From positions 64,001-79,096 of the forward strand of contig CAJNDS010000732.1 of the NCBI GenBank assembly GCA_905221605.1: a DNA stretch of 15,096 bases. The letters run 5' to 3'. Shown piece by piece: positions 1 to 7,292 of the stretch; the first letter of the stretch is position 1, and every line of letters begins with the position of its first letter. Source of the DNA: Symbiodinium natans. Taxonomy: Eukaryota > Sar > Dinophyceae > Suessiales > Symbiodiniaceae. The notes beneath the pieces are model-generated. The model had not been told where the DNA came from and ran no database searches. It worked only from the letters and a program-made list of their open reading frames with translations. The translations under genes were made by a program, and so were the position numbers.

Positions 1-277
1 ATGATTATCACTTTCCGGACTTGCGACCCTGAACCGTTCCGAATGTCTCCGCGTGTTTTGCGCCCTCACGCCGTGAGGCAGCGATGCGCGCTGAGGTCAT
101 TAAATTCACCCAAACAAGAAACTCTTGAGGTCAACAGACTCGACCAAAAATTGAGTCCCACAGGCATTGAGAGGGCGAGAACCGGTAATTGAGCCCCAGG
201 AGGTGGCGGCGTTCCGCCAGCGCTTCCTGGGCTTGGTGGAGGCAGGCGAACCTAGACCAGGAAGCCACACGCACTTT
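1..277. other. Non-repetitive sequence, coding status unknown
   Basis: The only left-hand sequence without obvious repeats. A frame open from base 1 to 192 and a + strand frame from about 167 into the C tract exist, but neither resembles a family I recognise. The stretch at about 188-262 reads as ordinary-looking protein in one frame (EPQEVAAFRQRFLGLVEAGE), so a fragment of an exon is possible but unproven. Two small hairpins are visible: CCTCAC/GTGAGG at 64-78 and GGCGG/CCGCC at 205-218. No promoter or splice pattern could be assigned. Confidence 0.35.
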
Positions 278-356
278 TTTACATATATGCAATACAAATA
301 TGTGTATAGATCATCGAATATAGATTGTATATGTATATACATACATATATGGTTCA
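278..356. other. AT-rich patch with TATATG-type alternation
   Basis: An abrupt AT-rich island in otherwise GC-rich DNA, made of alternating TATA/CATA steps. It contains a perfect 14-nt palindrome, TATGTATATACATA, at 330-343. It lies directly before the C tract. It could be an easily melted element or the remnant of a microsatellite; no function can be assigned. Confidence 0.6.
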
Positions 357-372
357 GTGTCGGGCGTTCCCG

Positions 373-604
373 GCCCCCCCCCCCCCCCCCCACCCCCGCC
401 CCCCCACCCCCGCCCCCCCACCCCCACCCCTCCCCCCCCCCCCCCCCCCCCCCCCTTCCACCCCCCCCCCCCCCCCCCCAAACCCCCCCCCCTCCCACCC
501 CCCCCCACCCCCACCCACCCCCCCGCCCCCCCCCCCCCCCCTCCCCCCCCACCCCCCCCCCCCCCCCCCCCCCCCACCCCCCCCCATGGTATCCCCCCCC
601 CCCC
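373..604. repeat. Poly-C / C-rich low-complexity tract
   Basis: About 230 bases almost entirely C, with scattered A, G and T interruptions, placed between the AT-rich patch and the telomeric array. It is open in several frames on both strands only because CCC and GGG codons contain no stops, giving polyproline or polyglycine translations. The minus strand would carry long G runs able to form quadruplexes. The exact length is unreliable, since such tracts are prone to sequencing and assembly error. Confidence 0.85.
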
Positions 605-616
605 AAGTCTATTACG

Positions 617-927
617 GTAACCCTAACCCAAACCCTAAACCCTAAAATCACTAAAGCCCTAAAACCCTAAACCCAAACCCTAAACCCATAAACCCTAACC
701 CTAACCCTAAACCCTAAACCTAAACCCTAATAACCCTAAACCCTATAAACCCTAAACCTAAACCAAACCCTAAACCCTAAACCTAAAACCCTAAACCCTA
801 AACCTAAACCCTAAACCCTAAACCATAACCCCTAGCCCCTAAACCCTAAACCCTAAACCCTAAACCCTAAACCCTAAACCCTAAACCCTAAACCCTAAAC
901 CCTAAACCCTAAACCCTAAACCCTAAA
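617..927. repeat. Interstitial telomeric array, CCCTAAA type, degenerate to perfect
   Basis: C-strand telomere repeat. From 617 to about 837 it is irregular, mixing CCCTAAA, CCCTAA, CCTAAA and CCCTAAAA. From about 838 to 927 it is a run of uniform CCCTAAA heptamers. The perfect end touches U1 and the degenerate end faces the C tract, so this is not a clean chromosome tip with the terminus to the left. The last heptamer runs straight into the CTAAGTG that opens the macrosatellite unit. Confidence 0.95.
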
Positions 928-1207
928 CTAAGTGATGGGTCGCTTCCGTCGAGCGCGACAGACCCCGAACGCTCGGACGAGGGCCTTACAGCCCGAGCGC
1001 CCAAGCGAAAAGAGAAACGGAAAGGTGAGGGTTAAGCCTCACCGTCTGTCCTGGACAGGCCAACGGACATCGGCCTTTTTTACGACAACGTCAGTACTCG
1101 GCTAAGGGATGGCCGGCACCCAGACCACCTTTAGCGTAGCTAAAGTATAACCCCAAATCGTAACCCTTTGCCTCTGGAGGTGGTTCAGGGTTTTGGGTTC
1201 AGGGTTT
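928..1207 (+). other. U1 structured head block and inverted telomere-like block
   Basis: Consecutive inverted repeats: GTCGC/GCGAC near 939-956 inside GGG/CCC; CGCTCGG/CCGAGCG at 970-999; GGTGAGG/CCTCACC with a 6-nt loop at 1024-1043; the odd-centred palindrome CTGTCCTGGACAG at 1046-1058; a T6 run at 1076-1081; and CTTTAGC/GCTAAAG around a GTA loop at 1129-1145. At 1184-1207 come heptads TTCAGGG, TTTTGGG, TTCAGGG then TTTG, a G-strand telomere-like run opposite in polarity to the flanking arrays. This could be a structured non-coding RNA or a DNA structural element; no RNA family was recognised and no tRNA-type A or B box was found. Confidence 0.6.
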
Positions 1208-1210
1208 GTC

Positions 1211-1231
1211 GGGCCCCCCCCCCGGGGGCCC
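1211..1231. repeat. C/G palindrome of U1
   Basis: Arms GGGCCCCC and GGGGGCCC enclose a short C loop, forming an 8-bp hairpin. Every unit has an equivalent between the telomere-like block and the minisatellite; the number of Cs varies, and U3 carries a G in the left arm. It is followed at 1252-1264 by the odd-centred palindrome TCCTGGACCAGGA. Confidence 0.75.
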
Positions 1232-1335
1232 TCTGGTCCCTGGTAGCTGGATTCCTGGACCAGGAGGCTGGCGAGGGGTCCAGGCAGGCTGGTTGCTCAA
1301 TTTCGTGATTTTGGGGGCTTTTTCACGGATTTCCA

Positions 1336-1712
1336 GGCCCCGGGCCAAGGGCCCCCCGGGCCAAGGGCCCCCCGGGCCAAGGGCCCCCCGGGCCAAGGGC
1401 CCCCCGGGCCAAGGGCCCCCCGAGCCAAGGGCCCCCCGGGCCAAGGGCCCCTTGGCCCAAGGGCCCCCCAGGCCAAGGGCCTCCCGGGCCAAGGGCCGCA
1501 AGGGCCCCCCGGGCCAAGGGCCCAAGGGCCGCCCGGGCCAAGGGCCCCGGGCCAAGGGCCGGGCCCAGACCCCCAAGGGAGCCAAGGACCGGCCAAGACC
1601 CCTGAGCCAAGGACCCCCAACAATACGCCCCCTTGACCAAAACCCCTTGCCCCACCAAGGGCCTAACACCCTGCCAAGGGCCCCCCCAACCAGGGCTCGG
1701 CTAAGGGCCTAG
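1336..1712. repeat. 16-bp GC minisatellite in U1
   Basis: Tandem copies of GGGCCAAGGGCCCCCC, near-perfect to about 1440, then with variants (CGAGCC, CTTGGCCC, CGCAAGGGCC) and a decayed tail to about 1712. The unit lacks stops in all frames, so frames stay open and read as collagen-like GPPGQ/GPRAPRAK repeats with a 48-bp, 16-residue period. The short GGG spacings meet a quadruplex pattern, and GGCCC/GGGCC can form hairpins. Confidence 0.93.
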
Positions 1713-2727
1713 GAAGCCCCCAAAAGGCGCCAAGAGCCACCAAAAGCTTCAAAAGCTTCAAAAGGCCCACTAAAAGAAGGGGGACCACAAGATTTTTCCG
1801 TGCCCACAATGAGAATATTGAAAACATTGTTTTTAGGCCCCTGCCCGCCTTTTAGTATTGAAATCGATGGCTCCCCCTAAATCAGCAAGGACCTCTACGG
1901 GCCCACGTGCCGAAGGCCCGAAAAGGACCGAAACTACCCCGAACCCCAGCCTAAACCCTGACACCGCAAAACCCTACAACGGCCTTCAAGCAAATAAGGG
2001 CCTCTACGGGCCCTAACGTGCCGAAGGCCCGAAAAGGGCCGAGGCTACCCCGAACCCCAGCTTAAACCCTAACACCGCAAAACCCTACGAAGGCCTTCAA
2101 GCAAATAAGGGCCTCTACGGGCCCTAACTTGCCGAAGGCCCGAAAAGGGCCGAGGCTACCCCGAACCCGAGCTTAAACCCTAGCGATTGAAAGACTCATT
2201 GGCGAAAAATTCATTAATAGGTTTTCTGACCTTTAAATGAATAAAGCCTCTACGGCCCCTGACACGCCGAAGGTCCGCACAAGGCCCCGAGAGACCCCAA
2301 GAGCCACCAAAATACTTCAAAAGGCTTCAAAAGGCCCCCTAAAAGAAGGGGGACCCCAGGATGCCCGTACCCGCAATGAAAAATGCGATTTTTTGGTAGT
2401 GAAATCGATGCTTAATTGAGGCCCTTAAAGAAGGGGAATCCAGGAGCAGACACAAAGGGTTTCCCTGACCTTCAAATAAATAAGGGCCTCTACGGGCCCT
2501 GACACGCCGAAGGCCCGAAAAGGGCCGAGGCTACCCCCAACCCTAGCTTAAACCCTAACAGCGCAACTTTAAAAACATCAAAGCAAGCATCAGAGCACAA
2601 GAAAGTATATTCCATAAACCCTAAACCCTAATAGAGTGTAGTTTGGGTGGCCGGGGTGGGTTGACGGGCAACGCGAGCGCGCGGCCCGGGGTGTTTCACA
2701 CCCGAGCGCGCGCCCTCCCCTGACACA
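1713..2727 (+). repeat. U1 distal half: modules a and b, 111-bp sub-repeats, tail hairpin
   Basis: Module a (about 1731-1870) and module b (about 2298-2410) share CAAGAGCCACC, CTTCAAAAGG decamers, TAAAAGAAGGGGGACC, CAATGA and GAAATCGATG. Between and after them lie copies of a 111-bp sub-repeat: a divergent one from 1885, full ones from about 1981 and 2092, a short one near 2236 and another near 2480. Each carries AGGGCC/GGCCCT and GGCCC/GGGCC hairpins plus a TTAAACCCTA word. An isolated AAACCCTAAACCCTAA lies at 2616-2631. The tail hairpin GGGTGT/ACACCC at 2689-2703 sits among GAGCGCGCG direct repeats. The short open frame at 2237-2419 is not kept as a gene. Confidence 0.85.
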
Positions 2728-2757
2728 CCCTAAACCCTAAACCCTAAACCCTAAACC

Positions 2758-2803
<46 letters not shown>

Positions 2804-2881
2804 ACCCTAAACCCTAAACCCTAAACCCTAAACCCTAAACCCTAAACCCTAAACCCTAAACCCTAAACCCTAAACCCTAAA
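2728..2881. repeat. Interstitial telomeric array between U1 and U2 with CCCTCAA block
   Basis: CCCTAAA heptamers interrupted at 2756-2804 by seven consecutive identical variant heptamers CCCTCAA, after which CCCTAAA resumes without loss of frame. The grouped variants indicate local spread of one variant rather than independent mutation. The array ends at the CTAAGTG of U2. Confidence 0.97.
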
Positions 2882-3160
2882 CTAAGTGAGGGGTCGCTTC
2901 CGACGAGCGACAGACCCCGAACGCTCGGCCGAGGGCCTTACAGCCCGAGCGCCCAAGCGAAAAGAGAAACGGAAAGGTGAGGGTTAAGCCTCACCGTCTG
3001 TCCTGGACAGGCCAACGGACATCGGCCTTTTTTACGACAACGTCAGTACTCGGCTAAGGGATGGCCGGCACCCAGACCACCTTTAGCGTAGCTAAAGTAT
3101 AACCCCAAATCGTAACCCTTTGCCTTCGGAGGTGGTTCAGGGTTTTGGGTTCAGGGTTTG
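2882..3160 (+). other. U2 structured head block and inverted telomere-like block
   Basis: Same hairpin series as in U1, with GGGGTC/GACCCC and GTCGCT/AGCGAC intact at the start, a T6 run at 3028-3033 and the perfect CTTTAGCGTAGCTAAAG hairpin at 3081-3097. The TTCAGGG, TTTTGGG, TTCAGGG heptads lie at 3136-3156. A loop change (CCGACGAG in place of CCGTCGAG) falls outside the first stem. Confidence 0.6.
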
Positions 3161-3288
3161 CCGGCCCCCCCCCCCGGGGGCCCCCTGGCCCCTGGTGGCT
3201 GGATTCCTGGACCAGGAGGCTGGCGAGGGGGTCCAGGCAGGCTGGTTGCTCAATTTCGTGATTTTGGGCTTTGGATGCCTCCCGACCC

Positions 3289-4010
3289 AAGGGCCTCCCG
3301 GGCCAAGGGCCCCCCGGGCCAAGGGCCCCCCGGGCCAAGGGCCCCCCGGGCCAAGGCCCCCCGGGCCAAGGGCCTCCGGGCCAAGAGGCCCGGGCCAAGG
3401 GCCCCCCCCGGGCCAAGGGCCCCCCGCGCCAAGGGAAGGGCCCCCGGGCCAACGGCCCCCGGGCCAAGGGCCCCCCGGGCCAAGGGCCAAGGGCCCCCCG
3501 GGCCAAGCTGCTGTGAGCCCTCCCGGCCAGCGTTGGCGTCTACGTCGTGCATACATGCTTCGGCGCGAGATGGAGCCATTCTCCAAGGGCCCCACGGGCC
3601 AAGGGCCCCCCGGGCCAAGGGCCCCGGGCCAAGGGGCCATCGGGCCAAGGGCCCCCCGGGCCAAGGTTCGGCCCCGGGCCAAGGGCCCCCCGGGCCAAGG
3701 GCCACCCGGGCCAAGGGCCCCCGGGCCAAGCCCCCCGGCCAAGGGCCCCCCCGGGCCAAGGGCTTCCCGGGCCATTCCGGCTCAGACCCGCAGGCAGGGC
3801 CAAGGGCGCCCCGGGCCAGCCAGGCCAAGGGCCAGGGCCCCCCACAACCGGGCCCCCCAAGGGCGGCCCTCCAAGGGTGGCCCGCCCACACCAAGAGCGA
3901 GGCTCTGAACCAGGGCGGCCAAGCCCCCCGCGCCAAGCGCGGCCCCAACCAGGCGGCCCGCCCCACCGGGTGAAGGGCACGGGCCAAGGGCCCTTGCCGG
4001 GCCGAGCCGG
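3289..4010. repeat. 16-bp GC minisatellite in U2, expanded and interrupted
   Basis: Same GGGCCAAGGGCCCCCC unit, regular at 3297-3507 and 3583-3770, then decaying to about 4010. It is broken at 3508-3582 by about 75 bases of unrelated sequence. Open frames on both strands here are stop-free repeat translations. Confidence 0.92.
3508..3582. other. Unique insertion inside the U2 minisatellite
   Basis: About 75 bases with no resemblance to the 16-bp unit, starting CTGCTGTGAGCC and ending CATTCTCC, with minisatellite copies on both sides. None of the other four units has it. It is open in several frames but too short to identify. It may be filler DNA captured during break repair or a remnant of an older non-repeat sequence. 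Confidence 0.8.
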
Positions 4011-5033
4011 GACCGACCCGCCCCGGAACTCCAATCGCGCACCCAGCTTTTAAGAGGCGCCAAGAGCCACCAAAAGGCTTCAAAAGCTTCAAAAGGCCCA
4101 CTAAAATAAAAGAAGGGGGACCACAGGATTTGTCCGTGCCCACAATGAAAAATGCGATTTTTCAATATTGAAAACGATGGTTTTAGGCACCCCTGCCCGC
4201 AATGAAAACTGCTTTTTTTTAGTACTGAAATCGAGGCTCCCCCCAAATCAGCAAGGACCTCTACGGGCCCTGACGTGCCGAAGGCCCGAAAAGGACCGAG
4301 GACCCCAAAGTAAATAAGGGCCTCTACGGGCCCTAACGTGCCGAAGGCCCGAAAAGGGCCGAGGCTACCCCGAACCCCAGCTTAAACCCTAACACCGCAA
4401 AACCTTGCGAAGGCCTTCAAGTAAATAAGGGCCTCTACGGGCCCTAACGTGCCGAAGGCCCGAAAAGGGCCGAGGCTACCCCGAACCCGAGCTTAAACCC
4501 TAGCGATTGAAATACTCATTGGCGAAAAACTCATAGGTTCCCTGACCTTTAAATGAATAAAACCTCTGACACGCCGAAGGTCCGAACAAGGCCCCGAGCG
4601 ACCCCAAGAGCCACCAAAATGCTTCAAAAGGCTTCAAAAGGCCCCCTAAAAGAAGGGGGACCCCAGGATGCCCGTACCCGCAATGAAAAATGAGATTTTT
4701 TGATAGTGAAATCGATGCTTAATTGAGGCCCTTAAAGAAGGGGAATCCAGGAGCAGACACAAAGGGTTCCCTGACCTTCAAATAAATAAGGGCCTCTACG
4801 GGCCCTGACACGCCGAAGGCCCGAAAAGGGCCGAGGCTACCCCCAACCCCAGCTTAAACCCTAATAGCGCAATTTTAGAAACATCAAAGCAAGCATCAGA
4901 GCACAAGAAAGTAAATTCCATAAACCCTAAACCCTAATAGAGTATAGTTTGGGTGGCCGGGGTGGGTTGACGGGCAACGCGAGCGCGCGGCCCGGGGTGT
5001 TTCACACCCGAGCGCGCGCCCTCCCCTGACACA
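4011..5033 (+). repeat. U2 distal half
   Basis: Module a at about 4061-4236 contains two successive cores: CAATGAAAAATGCG then CGCAATGAAAACTGC with TTTAGTACTGAAATCGAGG. Module b is at about 4605-4717 with GAGATTTTTTGATAG. Sub-repeats start from about 4246 (truncated), 4301 and 4412 (spacing 111), with shorter ones near 4553 and 4780. The telomeric word lies at 4922-4937 and the tail hairpin at 4995-5009. Confidence 0.85.
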
Positions 5034-5131
5034 CCCTAAACCGTAAACCCTAAACCCTAAACCCTAAACCCTAAACCCTAAACCCTAAACCCTAAACCCT
5101 AAACCCTAAACCCTAAACCCTAAACCCTAAA
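5034..5131. repeat. Interstitial telomeric array between U2 and U3
   Basis: Fourteen heptamers of CCCTAAA; the first reads CCCTAAACCGTAAA (one substitution) and the rest are uniform. It is bounded by the U2 tail and the CTAAGTG of U3. Confidence 0.97.
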
Positions 5132-5410
5132 CTAAGTGAGGGGTCGCTTCCGTCGAGCGACAGACCCCGAACGCTTGGCCGAGGGCCTTACAGCCCGAGC
5201 GCCCAAGCGAAAAGAGAAACGGAAAGGTGAGGGTTAAGCCTCACCGTCTGTCCTGGACAGGCCAACGGACATCGGCCTTTTTTACGACAACGTCAGTACT
5301 CGGCTAAGGGATGGCCGGCACCCAGACCACCTTTAGCGTAGCTAAAGTATAACCCCAAATCGTAACCCTTTGCCTCTGGAGGTCGGTTCAGGGTTTTGGG
5401 TTCAGGGTTT
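5132..5410 (+). other. U3 structured head block and inverted telomere-like block
   Basis: Same hairpin order. The second stem has CGCTTGG in place of CGCTCGG, which still pairs with CCGAGCG through a T/U-G wobble. The T6 run is at 5278-5283, the CTTTAGC/GCTAAAG hairpin at 5331-5347 and the TTCAGGG, TTTTGGG, TTCAGGG heptads at 5387-5407. Confidence 0.6.
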
Positions 5411-5531
5411 GTCGGGCCGCCCCCCCGGGGGCCCCCTGGTCCCTGGTAGCTGGATTCCTGGACCAGGAGGCTGGCGAGGGGTCCGGGCAGGCTGGTTGCT
5501 CAATTTCGTGATTTGGGTTTCGGCCAAGATC

Positions 5532-6035
5532 CCCGAACCAAAGGGCCCCCCGGGCCAAGGGCCCCCCGGGCCAAGGGCCCCCCGGGCCAAGGGCCCCCCG
5601 GGCCAAGGGCCCCCCGGGCCAAGGGCGGGCCAAGGGCCCCCCGGGCCAAGGGTGCCCCGGCCGGGGCCAAGGGCCCCCGGGCCAAGGGTGCCCCGGGCCG
5701 GGGCCAAGGGCCCCCGGGCCAAGGGCCCCGGGCCAAGGGCTGCCCCGGCCAGGCCCTCCGGGCCAAGGGCCGGGCCCAGACCCCCGGCCAAGCCGCCAAG
5801 CGTGCCCGCTGCCAGGCCAAGGGCTTGTCGGCCAATAGGTCCCCGCCAAGGCAAGGTCCCCCAGGCCGCCTGTCAGCCAAGGGCCCAGGCCAAGGGCCCC
5901 CCAAGCCAAGGGAGCCAAGGACCGGCCAAGACCCCTGAGTCAAGGACCCCCAACAATACGCCCCCTTGGCCAAGGCCCCTTGCCGGACCAAGGGCCTAAC
6001 ACCCTGCCAAGGGCCCCCCCAACCAGGGCTCGGCT
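5532..6035. repeat. 16-bp GC minisatellite in U3
   Basis: Regular GGGCCAAGGGCCCCCC copies at about 5541-5625, then mixed variants (GTGCCCCGGCCGGGGCC, CTGCCCCGGCC) and a decayed part to about 6035 containing CAAGGACCCCCAACAATACG, also seen in U1 and U4. The open frames here are repeat artefacts. Confidence 0.92.
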
Positions 6036-7056
6036 AAGGGCCTAGGAAGCCCGCAAGAGGCGCCAAGAGCCACCAAAAGCTTCAAAAGCTTCAAAAGGCC
6101 CACTAAAAGAAGGGGGACCACAAGATTTGTCCGTGCCCACAATGAGAATATTGAAAACATTGCTTTTAGCCCCTGCCCGCCTTTTAGTATTGAAATCGAT
6201 GGCTCCCCCTAAATCAGCAAGGACCTCTACGGGCCCACGTGCCGAAGGCCCGAAAAGGACCGAAACTACCCCGAACCCCAGCCTAAACCCTGACACCGCA
6301 AAACCCTACGACGGCCTTCAAGCAAATAAGGGCCTCTACGGGCCCTAACGTGCCGAAGGCCCGAAAAGGGCCGAGGCTACCCCGAACCCCAGCTTAAACC
6401 CTAACACCGCAAAACCCTACGAAGGCCTTAAAGCAAATAAGGGCCTCTACGGGCCCTAACTTGCCGAAGGCCCGAAAAGGGCCGAGGCTACCCCGAACCC
6501 GAGCTTAAACCCTAGCGATTGAAAGACTCATTGGCGAAAAACTCATTAATAGGTTCCCTGACCTTTAAATGAATAAATCCTCTACGGCCCCTGACACGCC
6601 GAAGGTCCGAACAAGGCCCCGAGAGACCCCAAGAGCCACCAAAATACTTCAAAAGGCTTCAAAAGGCCCCCTAAAAGAAGGGGGACCCCAGGATGCCCGT
6701 ACCCGCAATGAAAATGCGATTTTTTGGTAGTGAAATCGATGCTTAATTGAGGCCCTTAAAGAAGGGGAATCCAAAAGCAGACACAAAGGGTTTCCCTGAC
6801 CTTCAAATAAAAAATGCCCTCTACGGGCCCTGACACGCCGAAGGCCCGAAAAGGGCCGAGGCTACCCCCAACCCCAGCTTAAACCCTAACAGCGTAACTT
6901 TAAAAACATCAAAGCAAGCATCAGAGCACAAGAAAGTAAATTCCATAAACCCTAAACCCTAATAGAGTATAGTTTGGGTGGCCGGGGTGGGTTGACGGGC
7001 AACGCGAGCGCGCGGCCCGGGGTGTTTCACACCCGAGCGCGCGCCCTCCCCTGACA
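6036..7056 (+). repeat. U3 distal half
   Basis: Module a at about 6064-6201, module b at about 6630-6741. Sub-repeats lie from about 6205, 6313 and 6424 (spacing 111), with shorter ones near 6570 and 6810. One base is missing at TTTTAGCCCCTG compared with U1 and U4, shifting the small open frame at 6127-6348, so that frame is not conserved. The telomeric word is at 6947-6962 and the tail hairpin at 7020-7034. Confidence 0.85.
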
Positions 7057-7151
7057 CCCTAAACCCTAAACCCTAAACCCTAAACCCTAAACCCTAAACC
7101 CTAAACCCTAAACCCTAAACCCTAAACCCTAAACCCTAAACCCTAAACCCT
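7057..7151. repeat. Interstitial telomeric array after U3
   Basis: Uniform CCCTAAA heptamers ending CCCTCAAGAC, where the array is broken by the inserted minisatellite block. Together with 9153-9339 it may once have been one U3/U4 spacer. Confidence 0.97.
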
Positions 7152-7292
7152 CAAGACAAAATAAATAGAAATTGTATGTGTTATCATTATGAATTTCCCA
7201 AATTATTTGTCTGAGCCCTATTTTCCAATTTACTTAAACCTCCTTTGTCTGCTCGGATGCTCAATTTACTTAAACTCCTTGTTGCCTTATTT
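7152..7292. other. AT-rich entry segment of the inserted block
   Basis: AT-rich sequence not found in the units. It contains a 14-bp direct repeat, CAATTTACTTAAAC, at 7226-7239 and 7262-7275. It grades into the 20-bp minisatellite. No gene was seen; the minus-strand frame at 7187-7372 crosses into the satellite and is rejected. Confidence 0.7.

Larger units (their letters stand above)
928..2727 (+). repeat. Macrosatellite unit U1 (type A, 1800 bp)
   Basis: First of five tandem copies. It opens with CTAAGTG directly after CCCTAAA and closes with CCTGACACA directly before CCCTAAA. Internal order: hairpin-rich head, inverted telomere-like block, C/G palindrome, 16-bp minisatellite, module a, 111-bp sub-repeats, module b, last sub-repeat, isolated telomeric word, GC hairpin tail. 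It is the shortest copy because its minisatellite is the shortest. Type A markers: GAAAGACTC near 2188, AATACTTC near 2311, and the longer AAAGCCTCTACGG form near 2242. Private changes include GTGATGGGT at the head in place of GTGAGGGGT. Confidence 0.95.
2882..5033 (+). repeat. Macrosatellite unit U2 (type B, 2152 bp)
   Basis: Longest copy, because its minisatellite is expanded and carries a unique insertion. Type B markers: GAAATACTC near 4508, AATGCTTC near 4617, the shorter AAAACCTCTGACACG form near 4558, and GTAAATAAG in the sub-repeats. It retains a second full core in module a (around 4199-4236) that type A units have partly lost. The first 111-bp sub-repeat is truncated by roughly 60 bases near 4300. 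Confidence 0.95.
5132..7056 (+). repeat. Macrosatellite unit U3 (type A, 1925 bp)
   Basis: Closest to U4 by eye. Both share GAAAATGCG (one A fewer) in module b, GAATCCAAAAGCAGAC in place of GAATCCAGGAGCAGAC, and a private CGGCCAATAGGTCC stretch in the decayed minisatellite. Its tail ends CCTGACA, two bases shorter than the others. A private change gives AAATAAAAAATGCCC near 6806. Confidence 0.95.

Noticed and set aside
311-670. Polyproline and polyglycine open frames across the C tract
   Set aside because: They are simple translations of CCC or GGG runs in all frames, with no conserved domain or gene context.
928-1160. tRNA, 5S rRNA or spliceosomal RNA gene in the head block
   Set aside because: No cloverleaf, no A or B box and no recognisable family motif; only generic stem-loops and a T-run.
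1206-1712. Collagen-like open frames on both strands over the 16-bp minisatellite (also in U2-U5)
   Set aside because: The 16-bp unit has no stop codon in any frame, so frames cycle every 48 bp and give GPP/GPRAPRAK repeats on + and GPGGPWPGG repeats on -. Several overlapping frames are open at once and length follows the repeat, not a gene.
2237-2419. 60-residue frame in the U1 distal half
   Set aside because: It spans sub-repeat and module sequence, and the type B units have a 9-10 base deletion inside it; no protein similarity was recognised.
6127-6348. 73-residue frame in the U3 distal half
   Set aside because: U1 and U4 differ by a one-base indel near its start and by other changes, so the frame is not maintained between copies.
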